This document shows, in pieces, positions 16,760 through 26,420 of a stretch of DNA of 64,000 bases. The stretch spans positions 1,240,001 to 1,304,000 of the forward strand of contig NZ_CP076563.1 of assembly GCF_044357945.1 (NCBI RefSeq), read 5' to 3'. The position numbers and the translations under genes were made by a program. Origin of the DNA: QAND01 sp003150225. GTDB taxonomy: Bacteria > Bacillota > Clostridia > Christensenellales > QAND01. The notes under the pieces were generated by a model, which was given only the letters and a program-made list of their open reading frames with translations, made no database searches and was not told the DNA's origin. Each line of letters starts with the position of its first letter. Position 1 is the stretch's first letter.

Positions 16760-17193
16760 TGTCGTGAAATCCTCCTAAGTCAAAGATGATTGCTGGCTGC
16801 GGTATCATAACCAACATAGTCCTGCAAATGCAATTATGCTTTAGTATACCAGCCCCACCCGGAAATGGGCAAGAAAAATCTGGTGAAAAAGGCTGTATCG
16901 AATGGTTTTTTTCCTTTTTAAACGCTTTTCTCTCCCCAAACCCACCGGCAATCGTTGCAGGAATTGTATCTTTGATATATCATATATCATATATCATTAT
17001 GGTTATTGTTTTAGAGCCCCGGGATCCCGGAGGGGAGCTGCCCGTTTTCCCGTAAATCCTTCTATTCTGAGGTTTTTTTGTGAAAGCAACAGGCTTTTGT
17101 TGTCTTGTTATCTGGAAATACACATGATATAATCAAACCATTCATCCGAAGATTTTCTTTTTTTGCTTTTCCAACATTTGAAAGGATGATCCC
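16760..17193. promoter_or_regulatory. Divergent intergenic region: EIIA and RpiR promoters, AT-rich repeat
   Basis: 434 bases. For EIIA (minus): TTGCCC, 18 bases, TATACT. For the RpiR gene (plus): TTGTTA (17105-17110), 17 bases, TATAAT (17128-17133). Between them lies a short tandem of ATATC units around 16976-16998 that might be a protein-binding or bent stretch. No other gene seen. Confidence 0.45.
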
Positions 17194-18033
17194 ATGTTTG
17201 AGCTTGTTAACCGTTTGCTGCACCAGGCGGATCTTTCCGTGGCAAAGACCATGGACAAATCCATGTCCCATGGCCTCCTGCGGCATTACCGCGAGATTCC
17301 CAACATGCGCCTGGAGGAGATCGCCCGGGAGTGCTTTGTTTCTCCCGCTACCCTGAGCCGGTTCTGTTCCAAGGTGGACCATGTCAACTACAGCAGGCTT
17401 AGCCGGGCCGCTCGGGAGGACGTGGAATACTTTGACGAAATCAGCCAGGAGTTTGTGGAGTCCATCAAGGACAATGAAGGCATCACCGCCGATGGCGTCG
17501 CCATGGGCACCCTGGAGAACCTTACCAACGCCATGAGCGCCCTGCGGGACAGCGTGGACTACGACCAGGTGGTCACCGTTGCCCAGCGGCTCCACGATTC
17601 CGACCTCAGCATGATCATCATGCACAAGGCCCACCGGGCTGTGGTCACCGATTTCCAGCTGAACATGACCCTTCTGGGCAAGCCGGTGTTCTGTACCAGC
17701 AGCACCGCTCCCGACATCTCCCCCATCAGCCGGAACCGCTCCTATGTGCTGCTGATCCCCATTTACATCGATCACTTCATCGGCAACGCCCTTACCGAAT
17801 CCTTAAAGGATTTGATGGCAAGCCTGGAGGACACCGGCAACCTGCGGGTGGTGTACTTTAGCATGCATCCCGAGCGGCTGGATTTAAAGGAGTACGAGTG
17901 CTGCTTCCCCCTGCCCCATCCCACCGAGCCCCTGCCCTTCCCCTCTTTGGTGGGAAAACAGCTTTTGCAGTCGGTGCTGGATATGGTGTATTATTCCTAC
18001 TTTTATATCGACGCCATGGAAAAGGCCAAATAA
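17194..18033 (+). CDS. MurR/RpiR family transcriptional regulator
   Basis: 279 residues. The N-terminal 80 residues are the RpiR helix-turn-helix (IARECFVSPATLSRFCSKVD is the DNA-reading part). The C-terminal region (about 110-260) resembles a SIS phosphosugar domain by position, but the usual SIS motifs are weak. Such regulators control sugar-phosphate, amino sugar or sialic acid genes. Its closest neighbours are the EIIA-Man gene (divergent) and the Liv transporter (downstream, same strand); control of either is a guess. AAAGGATG precedes the ATG. Confidence 0.8.
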   Translation: MFELVNRLLHQADLSVAKTMDKSMSHGLLRHYREIPNMRLEEIARECFVSPATLSRFCSKVDHVNYSRLSRAAREDVEYFDEISQEFVESIKDNEGITADGVAMGTLENLTNAMSALRDSVDYDQVVTVAQRLHDSDLSMIIMHKAHRAVVTDFQLNMTLLGKPVFCTSSTAPDISPISRNRSYVLLIPIYIDHFIGNALTESLKDLMASLEDTGNLRVVYFSMHPERLDLKEYECCFPLPHPTEPLPFPSLVGKQLLQSVLDMVYYSYFYIDAMEKAK

Positions 18034-18324
18034 ATCCGGTTTTCCCTCTGGAATGCCGAAAATACGGCAGTTTCTTATTGCATTGATTAGGTTAAAGTGC
18101 TAAAATAACCCCATACTTTCCGGGGGTGGCCCGGATCCATACGTGTTACGGTTGATACGGTGTTACGGTCTTGTGTGGAAGTGCGGCGGTTATACGCGGT
18201 TGCATAGTTGCATATTGTTTGAGATTAAAGAGGAACAATGGCGTTCTTTCCCACACGAAGAAGTCTGCCATGTTCTTTTTTAATATAACGGATGATTTTA
18301 TCTGCTAAATTGGAGGAATTGACT
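18034..18324 (+). promoter_or_regulatory. Leader of the liv operon with stem-loop
   Basis: 291 bases between the RpiR gene and livJ. Repeated TACGGT units appear near 18142-18170. Then GAACAATGGC (18233-18242) pairs, with one bulge, with GCCATGTTC before T6 (18276-18290), with an inner TTCTT/AAGAA stem. This terminator-like hairpin just before the gene may attenuate transcription. I see no known riboswitch core. Confidence 0.35.
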
Positions 18325-19488
18325 ATGAAGAAAACCCTGGCAATCCTGATGGCCGTGGCCATGCTTGGCCTCTTGGCCGTGGGCTGCGGCGGCGACTCCG
18401 GCAACGGCGGCGCTTCCGATCCCGGCGCCGGCGATTCCCTCTTCGTTGGCTGCCTGGCCCCCCTCACCGGCGAGGTATCCGCATATGGCGTTACCACCAA
18501 ACAGGGCGCCGAGCTGGCTTTTGAGGAGATCAATGCCAATGGCGGCGTGAAGGGCAAACAGCTGACCTATGAGTTCATCGACGAGAAGGGGGACTCCATG
18601 GAGGCCGTCAACGCCTATAACCTGTTGGTGGACAAGAACATGGTGGTCCTTTTAGGCGACGTTACCAGCAAGCCCACCATCGCTGTGGCCGAGCTTACCG
18701 CCGAGGACGGCATGCCCATGATCACCGCTACCGCCACCCACCCCGATGTGACCAAGAAGGGGACAAACGTGGTTCGCGCTTGCTTCCTGGATCCTTATCA
18801 GGGGCAGATCATGGCCCAGTTCGCCGCGGAGAACCTTTCCGCCAAGACTGCCGCCATCATCTACAACACCTCGGACGACTATTCCAGCGGACTGAAGGAT
18901 TCCTTCACCCAGTATGCCGCCGATAAGGGCCTCACCATCGTTGCCACCGAGGGCTATGGCTCCGATGACAAGGACTTCAAGACCCAGCTTACCAAGATCA
19001 CCAGCGAGAACCCCGACGTGATCTTCGTTCCCGAGTACTACCAGAAATCCGCTCTGATCGCAACCCAGGCCCGTGAAATCGGCTATGACAAGCCCCTTCT
19101 GGGCGTAGACGGCTGGGACGGCATCCTGGGCGTGCTGGACGAGGCCAACTATGGCGTGGTGGAAAACTGCTACTTCAGCAACCACTATTCCACCGACGAC
19201 GAGACCCCCGTGGTCGCCAACTTCATCAAGAACTACACCGAAAAGTACAACGAGCCTCCCACCGCCTTTGCCGCTCTGGGCTATGACGCCGTTTACATGC
19301 TGAAGGCCGCCCTGGAGAATGCCGCTTCCTTCTCCCATGAGGATGTGATCAAGGCGCTAAAAGCCGTGGAAATCGATGGCGTTACCGGCCACATCACCCT
19401 GGACGAGGAGGGCAACCCCATCAAGAGCGTTTCCATCATCGTCATCAAGGACGGGAAATACACCCTGAATACCAAGATCGAGCCGTAA
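18325..19488 (+). CDS. livJ: Branched-chain amino acid ABC transporter, substrate-binding lipoprotein
   Basis: 387 residues from the ATG with TTGGAGGAA upstream. Signal peptide with lipobox GLLAVGCGG (Cys about residue 23), then the class I periplasmic binding protein fold: VGCLAPLTGEVSAYGVTTKQGAELAFEEIN opens the domain, with the AIIYNTSDDYSSGLKDSF and FVPEYYQKSALI segments typical of Leu/Ile/Val-binding proteins. It captures branched-chain amino acids (or a related solute) outside the cell. It leads a five-gene operon (livJHMGF) with a stem-loop between it and livH that may lower the expression of the membrane part. Confidence 0.92.
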   Translation: MKKTLAILMAVAMLGLLAVGCGGDSGNGGASDPGAGDSLFVGCLAPLTGEVSAYGVTTKQGAELAFEEINANGGVKGKQLTYEFIDEKGDSMEAVNAYNLLVDKNMVVLLGDVTSKPTIAVAELTAEDGMPMITATATHPDVTKKGTNVVRACFLDPYQGQIMAQFAAENLSAKTAAIIYNTSDDYSSGLKDSFTQYAADKGLTIVATEGYGSDDKDFKTQLTKITSENPDVIFVPEYYQKSALIATQAREIGYDKPLLGVDGWDGILGVLDEANYGVVENCYFSNHYSTDDETPVVANFIKNYTEKYNEPPTAFAALGYDAVYMLKAALENAASFSHEDVIKALKAVEIDGVTGHITLDEEGNPIKSVSIIVIKDGKYTLNTKIEP

Positions 19489-19694
19489 GCGCGAAGAGAC
19501 TCAATCTGTAACCACCGGCACTTTGCGAAGCGGGGCTCATGAAATGACGCCCTGCTTCGCCATGTGTACGGGAATCCCCATGGCTGAGAACCCGTTTCCT
19601 TTTCCTTGGGAGATTCGCTCCCCTTTTTCGGACTACTATCCGCGCGCTATTGATTTATCATTGATTCTTAGCCTAAGAATTGGAGTCGGTATCC
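19489..19694 (+). promoter_or_regulatory. livJ-livH intercistronic stem-loops
   Basis: Two inverted repeats: GCGAAGCGGGGC with GCCCTGCTTCGC (one G-U pair, about 19526-19562), and GAATCCCCATGG with CCTTGGGAGATTC (19571-19616) before a C/T-rich run. Such structures commonly protect the binding-protein mRNA and reduce read-through to permease genes. Confidence 0.5.
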
Positions 19695-20585
19695 ATGTTA
19701 GACTTATTGAAACAGCTCATAAACGGGCTGCAGGTGGGCAGCATCTACGCCCTGGTGGCCTTAGGATACACCATGGTGTACGGCATCGTGAAGCTCATCA
19801 ACTTTGCCCATGGCGACATCATCATGGTGGGATCCTACGTCTGCCTGATGGCCATTCCCATCCTCAGCGCCGCCGGCCTGCCCCTTTGGCTCTGTGCCGT
19901 GGGCGCCGCCCTTTTCTGCGCCATCCTGGGCGTGGTGATCGAACGGGTAGCCTACAAACCCCTGCGGAATTCCCCCCGTATTTCAGCGCTGATCACCGCC
20001 ATTGGCGTCAGCCTTTTGCTGCAGAACGTCTTTATGCTGTTGTTCACCGCTACCCCCAAGCCCTTCCCCGCCATCTTTACAGGCGGGAACGTGACCCTGG
20101 GCGGCGGTTTTACCGTCAGCTTCATTACCCTGCTCACCATCCTGGTGGCTGTGGTGCTGATGGTTCTTCTACAGCTCTTCATCAAGCGGACGAAAATCGG
20201 CAAGGGCATGCGGGCGGTTTCTGAGGACGCCGGGGCGGCCCAGCTCATGGGCATCAGCGTCAATACCACCATTTCCGTCACCTTTGCCATCGGCTCCGCT
20301 CTTGCGGCGGTGGCCGCGGTGCTGTACTCCTCCGCCTATCCCATGATCGACCCCTATATGGGCTCCTTTCTGGGCATCAAGGCCTTTGTGGCCGCGGTGC
20401 TGGGAGGCATCGGCTCCATCCCCGGCGCTATGGTAGGCGGACTTGCCATGGGCGTGGTAGAAAGCCTGACCAAAGCCTATATCAGTTCCCAGATGGCCGA
20501 CGCCGTCGTGTTTTTGATCCTCATCGTGGTGCTGCTGGTCAAACCCACCGGCATCATGGGCAAGAACATCGGCGAGAAAGTGTGA
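19695..20585 (+). CDS. livH: Branched-chain amino acid ABC permease LivH
   Basis: 296 residues. Multi-spanning membrane protein (about eight segments) with LivH family landmarks: QLINGLQVGSIYALVALGYTMVYGIVKLINFAHGD, and the EAA-like loop near TKIGKGMRAVSEDAGAAQLMGI, then AAVLGGIGSIPGAMVGGL. Start chosen at the ATG with GGAG nine bases upstream; an in-frame TTG at 19680 has no site. It pairs with LivM to form the channel. Spaced 10 bases from livM. Confidence 0.92.
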   Translation: MLDLLKQLINGLQVGSIYALVALGYTMVYGIVKLINFAHGDIIMVGSYVCLMAIPILSAAGLPLWLCAVGAALFCAILGVVIERVAYKPLRNSPRISALITAIGVSLLLQNVFMLLFTATPKPFPAIFTGGNVTLGGGFTVSFITLLTILVAVVLMVLLQLFIKRTKIGKGMRAVSEDAGAAQLMGISVNTTISVTFAIGSALAAVAAVLYSSAYPMIDPYMGSFLGIKAFVAAVLGGIGSIPGAMVGGLAMGVVESLTKAYISSQMADAVVFLILIVVLLVKPTGIMGKNIGEKV

Positions 20586-20595
20586 GGTGTTCGCG

Positions 20596-21563
20596 ATGAA
20601 AAAACATACCCTTGCATCCTATCTGGTGAACTTCGTGGCGGCCGCCGCCGTCTATATCCTCATCACGGCCCTGATGAACGGGGGCGTGATCTCCCGCCAA
20701 TACCAAGGCGTGCTGGTCTTTGCCTGCATCAACTGCATTCTGGCGGTTAGCCTAAACCTCACCACCGGCTTCCTGGGGGAGATCGCCCTGGGCCATGCCG
20801 GATTCATGTCTATCGGCGCCTATACCGGGGCCCTCATCACCAAGGCGGATCTTCTGCCCGGCACTCCCGGCCTGCTTCTAGGCATGCTGGCGGGCGGCCT
20901 GGTAGCCGTGATCTTCGCTCTGTTCATCGGCCTCCCGGTTCTGCGGCTAAAGGGGGACTACCTGGCCATCGTTACCCTGGGGTTTGGGGAGATCATCCGG
21001 GTCATTGTGGAAGCCCTGCCCTTTACCGGCGGCGCCAAAGGCCTCACCGGTATCCCCCGGCTGACCAACTTTACCATCGCCTACTGGGTTATGGTAGCAG
21101 TGATCGCCATTCTGTTTGCCTTTATCCGCTCCCGGCATGGACGTGCCATTATCGCCATCAGCCAGGACGATATCGCCTCTGAGGCGGCGGGCATCCCCAA
21201 TACCTACTATAAGACCCTTGCCTTTACCATCGCCGCCTTTTTTGCGGGGGTGGCAGGCTGCCTGTTTGCCAACTATATGGGCATCCTGGGCGCCAAAACC
21301 TTTAATTTCCTAAAGAGCATCGATATCCTGGTCATCGTGGTGCTGGGCGGTATGGGCAGCTTTACCGGGTCCATTGTGGCGGCCTTTGGCCTCACCCTTC
21401 TTCCCGAGCTGCTTCGGGGGTTTGACCAATACCGCATGTTGGTCTACTCCATCGCTCTGATCCTCATGATGATGTTCCGTCCCTCCGGCCTCATGGGGGG
21501 CTATGAGTTCTCTCTGACCCGGCTGATTTACAAGCTGAAGCCCAAGCGGAAGGAGGCCACAAA

Positions 21564-21567
<4 letters not shown>
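20596..21567 (+). CDS. livM: Branched-chain amino acid ABC permease LivM
   Basis: 323 residues. Membrane protein with family motifs SLNLTTGFLGEIALGHAGFMSIGAYTGA and GRAIIAISQDDIASEAAGIP (EAA loop), then VVLGGMGSFTGSIVAAFGL. ATG follows GAGGTG at six bases. The C-terminus is basic and cytoplasmic. Its stop overlaps the livG start, so the permease and ATPase genes are translationally coupled. Confidence 0.92.
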
Positions 21568-22354
<787 letters not shown>

Positions 22355-22358
<4 letters not shown>

Positions 22359-23062
22359 TGCTGGAGATCAAGGACCTACATGTGAAATACGGCGCCATCC
22401 ATGCCATCCAAGGGGTAAGCCTGGGGGTGGACGAGGGTGAGGTGGTATCCCTCATCGGGGCCAACGGCGCCGGAAAAACCACCATCCTGCACACCATCTC
22501 GGGGCTGGTAAAGGCCGCCAGCGGTTCCATTGAGCTGCTGGGCACCAACCTGTTAAAAACCAATCCCAGCGCCATGATTCGGCTGGGCCTGGCCCATGTG
22601 CCCGAGGGCCGACGCATTTTCGCCAGCATGACGGTGGATGAGAATCTGGAGATGGGCGCCTTTGTGCGCAAGGACCGGGATGCCGTTCGGGAGGAGATCC
22701 GCGAGATCTATGAGCGGTTTCCCCGGCTCATGGAGCGCAGAAACCAAATCGCGGGGACGCTCTCCGGCGGGGAACAGCAGATGCTGGCCATCGGCCGGGC
22801 TCTCATGGGGCGGCCCAAGCTCCTTTTGATGGACGAACCCAGTATGGGGCTGGCGCCCATCTTGGTGCGGGAGATCTTTAAAATCATCCAGGAGTTAAAA
22901 GCCAGCGGTATGACGGTTCTGCTCATCGAGCAGAACGCCCGGCTGGCCCTGTCCATCGCCGACCGCGCCTATGTGCTGGAGACCGGCCGCATCGTCATGG
23001 AGGGCAACGCCCAAGAGCTTTTGGAGAACGATCAGGTCCGTAAAGCATACCTGGGGGCGTAG
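22355..23062 (+). CDS. livF: Branched-chain amino acid ABC ATPase LivF
   Basis: 235 residues. Walker A GANGAGKT, signature LSGGEQQMLAIGRAL, Walker B LLLMDEPSMGLAP and the LLIEQNARLALSI segment with a Q in place of the LivG D are LivF hallmarks. Second ATPase of the heterodimer. Its ATG overlaps the livG stop. It is the last gene of the operon; intergenic palindromic repeats start directly after its stop codon. Confidence 0.93.
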
Positions 23063-23300
23063 GCGGGGAACCCCCGCCGGTATGTTGCAACCGCTTTCGC
23101 GGTTGCGGGGGTCCTTAGCCAGCGCTTTTTCCTTGGCCGCTTTAGCCTCCAATCGCATCACTTTTCCATGGTGAGGCACCGGGTACCACCCGGTGGGCGG
23201 TCCCATTTTGCAACCGCTTCGCGGCTGCGGGGTTAGGGTGGCGCACAAAGCGCGGCGGGGCTCCAGGCTCTACCTGGCTGCTCTGCGTTTGCAGAGCAGT
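23063..23300 (+). repeat. Intergenic palindromic repeat cluster after livF
   Basis: Nested hairpins: GCGGGGAACCCCCGC, GCAACCGC-TTTC-GCGGTTGC (23087-23106), CACCGGGT-ACC-ACCCGGTG (23177-23195) and CCATTTTGCAACCGC with GCGGCTGC (about 23203-23228). The CCATTTTGCAAC box is shared with repeats at 27645, 53730 (minus strand) and 62550, which marks this as a member of a dispersed family. One of the hairpins may also terminate the liv transcript. Confidence 0.55.
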
Positions 23301-23325
23301 TTTCCTTTTTATCTAAGGGGATCTT

Positions 23326-24234
23326 ATGAAATTACAAAACAAGGCCCTCTGGGCCGACGCCGCCATTCTATTGACCGCTATCATCTGGGGCAGCGCCTTT
23401 GTGGTGCTGAAAAGCGCTCTGGACTACGTCACGCCCATCTATTTGATGGCCTTCCGGTTTTCCCTGGCCGCCCTGGGTATGGGATTGATCTTCCATAAGC
23501 GTTTGGCCAAGGTAGATAAGGCCACCCTTTGCCGGGGATCTGTCCTGGGCGTAGCGCTGGCCTTGGGCTATGGAATCCAAACGGTGGGGCTTCAGTACAC
23601 CACCGCCGGGAAAAATGCATTTTTAACCTCCGTCTATGTGGTGTTGGTCCCCTTTCTGTACTGGGTGTTCTACCGCAAGCGGCCCACCGCCTATAACCTG
23701 GCTGCCGCCGTTCTCTGCCTCTTGGGGGTAGGTTTTCTCTCCCTGGGGGAGGGATTTACCATGGGGCTGGGAGACGCCCTGTCCCTCCTGTGCGGCGTCT
23801 TTTATGGGGTGCACATCGTGTTGCTGAGCCGGTATGCCCAAAACAGTGATAATTTTTCCCTGACCACCATCCAGTTTGGCGTGGCAGCGGTGCTGTTTTG
23901 GATCTACGCTGGACTTTTCGAGCCCTTCCCCAGAGAGCTGGGCTGGCCCGCGGTGGGGGGGATTCTGTATGTAACCGTGTTCAGCACCATGGTGGCCCTA
24001 TCCCTCCAGACCATTGGGCAGAAATACACCTCCGCCTCCCATGCCTCCATCCTCATGAGCACCGAGGCCCTTTTCGGTACCCTCTTTGGCATTCTGATCC
24101 TGGGAGAGCGTTTTACCGCCCAGACAGCTTTGGGCTGCGGGTTGATCTTTTTGGCGGTGCTGACCAGCGAAACCGAGTGGTCTTTTTTCCGGCGCAAGCC
24201 CAGCGACCCTCTGCCCCCTCCTTTTGACGAATGA
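23326..24234 (+). CDS. DMT superfamily (EamA) transporter
   Basis: 302 residues with about ten membrane helices in two EamA halves. Signatures: TAIIWGSAFVVLKSALD, the MAFRFSLAALGM segment in the first half and the GQKYTSASHASILMSTEALFG segment in the second. Members export amino acids, metabolites or drugs; the substrate cannot be told. AAGGGG precedes the ATG. Starts after the repeat cluster and leads into the YbaK gene. The C-terminus is rich in Pro and acidic residues. Confidence 0.88.
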   Translation: MKLQNKALWADAAILLTAIIWGSAFVVLKSALDYVTPIYLMAFRFSLAALGMGLIFHKRLAKVDKATLCRGSVLGVALALGYGIQTVGLQYTTAGKNAFLTSVYVVLVPFLYWVFYRKRPTAYNLAAAVLCLLGVGFLSLGEGFTMGLGDALSLLCGVFYGVHIVLLSRYAQNSDNFSLTTIQFGVAAVLFWIYAGLFEPFPRELGWPAVGGILYVTVFSTMVALSLQTIGQKYTSASHASILMSTEALFGTLFGILILGERFTAQTALGCGLIFLAVLTSETEWSFFRRKPSDPLPPPFDE

Positions 24235-24283
24235 ACGGAAATCCCATATAATGGAGGGTAAATCCCTGATAAGGAACGAGAAC

Positions 24284-24751
24284 ATGACCAGAGTCGAACG
24301 GTATTTTTCCGACAACAACATCCCCCTCACCCCCATCTATCTGGATGAGAGCAGCGCTACGGTGGAGCTGGCGGCCGCCGCCCTGCACACCGAGCCCGCC
24401 CGCATCGCCAAGACCCTTGCCTTCCGTCTGCCGGACCGGGCCATTGTAGTGGTGGCCGCCGGTACCTCCAAGGTGGATAACCGGAAGTTCAAGGAGCGGT
24501 TTGGCGCCAAGGCCCAGATGCTGAAACGGGAGGAGACAGAGGCCGTTACCGGGTATCCCCCCGGAGGCGTATGCCCCTTTGGCTTAAATCCCGGGGTGGA
24601 GGTATATCTGGATTCCTCCCTTATGGCCTTTCACCACGTCTACCCCGCAGCCGGTACGCCTAGTTCAGCGGTGCTGGTCAACACCCGCTACCTGGCGGAA
24701 TACACCGGCGGCACCTGGGTGGACGTCTGCAAAACCCCAGAGGAGATTTAA
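24284..24751 (+). CDS. YbaK/EbsC-family aminoacyl-tRNA deacylase
   Basis: 155 residues from the ATG with AAGGAACG upstream; the longer frame starts inside the preceding gene. The YbaK fold is recognised by IAKTLAFR (Lys for catalysis), GTSKVDNRKFKERFG and GYPPGGVCPFGLNP. Members hydrolyse mischarged Cys-tRNA(Pro) or related substrates in trans. Starts 49 bases beyond the transporter stop and runs into the hydrolase two bases later; part of a four-gene run ending in alanine dehydrogenase. Confidence 0.88.
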   Translation: MTRVERYFSDNNIPLTPIYLDESSATVELAAAALHTEPARIAKTLAFRLPDRAIVVVAAGTSKVDNRKFKERFGAKAQMLKREETEAVTGYPPGGVCPFGLNPGVEVYLDSSLMAFHHVYPAAGTPSSAVLVNTRYLAEYTGGTWVDVCKTPEEI

Positions 24752-24753
24752 GC

Positions 24754-25725
24754 ATGAGCGGCAGCACCGGTTTGATGACGGGTAACTTCAACAGCACCAA
24801 TGGCAAAGATCATCTTGTCTACGGGTATATCCTGCCCCAGGATGGGCCGGTGCGGGGTATTGTACAGATTTCCCATGGCATGGCCGAGCACTTCGGACGG
24901 TATACCGACTTCGCCCGCTACTTGGCGGGCGAGGGCATCGCGGTATATGGCCATGACCACCTGAGCCACGGCCTTTCGGCGGATACCGACCGGGATCTGG
25001 GTTACTTTGGCGAGACCGGGCCGGACGTTTTGGTGGAGGATCTCCACGAGATGACCCGGATCATCAAATCCGCACACCCCGGCGTGCCCCTGTTCCTCTT
25101 TGGCCACAGCATGGGCTCCCTCGTTGCCCGAGCCTATATCGCCCGTTACGGCCAACAGATCGATGGCGTGGTGCTGTCCGGCAGCCCCTATAAAAACCCT
25201 GCCGCCTCCTTGGGCATTTTTCTGGCTCAGACCCTGGCAAAGCTCAAGGGCAAGCGCCACCGCAGCCCCATACTGGAACGTCTGGCCTTTGGCAGCTATA
25301 ACAAGCGCATCAAAAACGTGATCTCGCCCCATGACTGGCTCAGCCGGGACCGGGACATGGTCGCCCGGTACGATCAGGACCCCCTTTGCGGGTTTAACTT
25401 CACCCTCTGGGGATACCGGGATCTCTTTACCCTGCTGCGGCAGGTGTCCGCCAAGAGCTGGACCGAGGGCATCCGCACCGATCTGCCGGTGCTGCTTTTG
25501 TCGGGAGACGGGGACCCGGTGGGGGGATATGGAAAGGTGCTCCCCTTTTTAGAGCACGCCCTTTTGGACCACGGCCTCACCGACGTTACGGTACAGTGTT
25601 ATCCCGGAGGACGCCATGAGATGCTCAACGAAACCAATCGGGCCCAGGTCTACGCAGACATTCTCCATTGGCTGAAGGAGCGCCTGCCAACGCCCCAAAA
25701 CGCACCCGTGGAGGAGACTCCATGA
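24754..25725 (+). CDS. Alpha/beta hydrolase, monoglyceride lipase-like
   Basis: 323 residues. Serine hydrolase of the lysophospholipase/monoacylglycerol lipase type: HGMAEHFGRY, GHDHLSHGLS, the nucleophile elbow GHSMGSLVARAY, LSGDGDPVGGYGKVL (acid) and GGRHEMLNE with the catalytic His. No signal peptide, so cytosolic. Likely cleaves a glycerol ester or a similar neutral ester. GGAG precedes the ATG. Overlaps the HAD gene by four bases (ATGA), so the products may work in one pathway. Confidence 0.88.
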   Translation: MSGSTGLMTGNFNSTNGKDHLVYGYILPQDGPVRGIVQISHGMAEHFGRYTDFARYLAGEGIAVYGHDHLSHGLSADTDRDLGYFGETGPDVLVEDLHEMTRIIKSAHPGVPLFLFGHSMGSLVARAYIARYGQQIDGVVLSGSPYKNPAASLGIFLAQTLAKLKGKRHRSPILERLAFGSYNKRIKNVISPHDWLSRDRDMVARYDQDPLCGFNFTLWGYRDLFTLLRQVSAKSWTEGIRTDLPVLLLSGDGDPVGGYGKVLPFLEHALLDHGLTDVTVQCYPGGRHEMLNETNRAQVYADILHWLKERLPTPQNAPVEETP

Positions 25726-26420
25726 TTACGCATCTTCTCTGGGATTGGAACGGGACTCTGCTGGACGACCTGGACGTAAGCCTCAAAGTGCTGAATACCA
25801 TGCTAACCCGCCACGGACTGCGTCCCATCGACCGAGAGGGTTACCGGGAGGTCTTTTGCTTTCCCATCCACGACTATTATCAAAGGGTGGGCTTTGATTT
25901 CACAAAAACCCCGTATAGCCAGCTTGCGGAAGAATACTGGGAGCTATATGATCCCCTGGCCCGTACCGCTCCCCTGATGGACGGAGCCCAAGAAGTGCTG
26001 CAGGCGTTGTCTGAGGAGGGTTTTACACAGATGATCCTGTCCGCCTCGGAGCGGGATCACCTGCGGTCGGTGGTCATGCATTTTGGGATCGAAGGCTATT
26101 TCGCCCAAGTGCTGGGCCTCCATGACACCCATGCTGTCAGCAAGGTGGAGCTGGGCCGGCAATGGATGGAAAAGAGCGGTGTCCCGCCCAATCAGGTGCT
26201 GTTCGTGGGGGATACCGCCCATGACCAGGAAACCGCCCGCCGCATGGGGGTTTCCTGCGTGCTAATCCCTCAAGGCCATTACAGCCTTGACCGTTTGAAG
26301 CCCCTGGGCTGCCCAATTTTGCCCAATATTCGAGCGCTTCCCGCCTATTTGGCTCAGCGGGGCGATTTCACCCCCGCCATGTTACAGCAATTCTCTCGTG
26401 GAAAGGAGTCGTTATCATGA
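25722..26420 (+). CDS. HAD-superfamily hydrolase (phosphoglycolate phosphatase-like)
   Basis: 232 residues. HAD motifs: I WDWNGTLLDD with nucleophile and acid Asp (a WNGT variant in place of DGT), II LSASERD, III lysine near VSKVELG, and IV FVGDTAHDQETAR. Cap type is the C1 helical type used by phosphoglycolate and similar phosphatases. GAGGAG precedes the ATG. Overlaps its upstream hydrolase gene and the downstream alanine dehydrogenase gene by ATGA on both sides. Substrate unknown. Confidence 0.87.
   Translation: MITHLLWDWNGTLLDDLDVSLKVLNTMLTRHGLRPIDREGYREVFCFPIHDYYQRVGFDFTKTPYSQLAEEYWELYDPLARTAPLMDGAQEVLQALSEEGFTQMILSASERDHLRSVVMHFGIEGYFAQVLGLHDTHAVSKVELGRQWMEKSGVPPNQVLFVGDTAHDQETARRMGVSCVLIPQGHYSLDRLKPLGCPILPNIRALPAYLAQRGDFTPAMLQQFSRGKESLS

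Noticed and set aside
16970..17000. Tandem ATATC units as a CRISPR-like or phase-variation repeat
   Set aside because: Too short, no spacers and not inside a reading frame; kept only as an AT-rich promoter feature.
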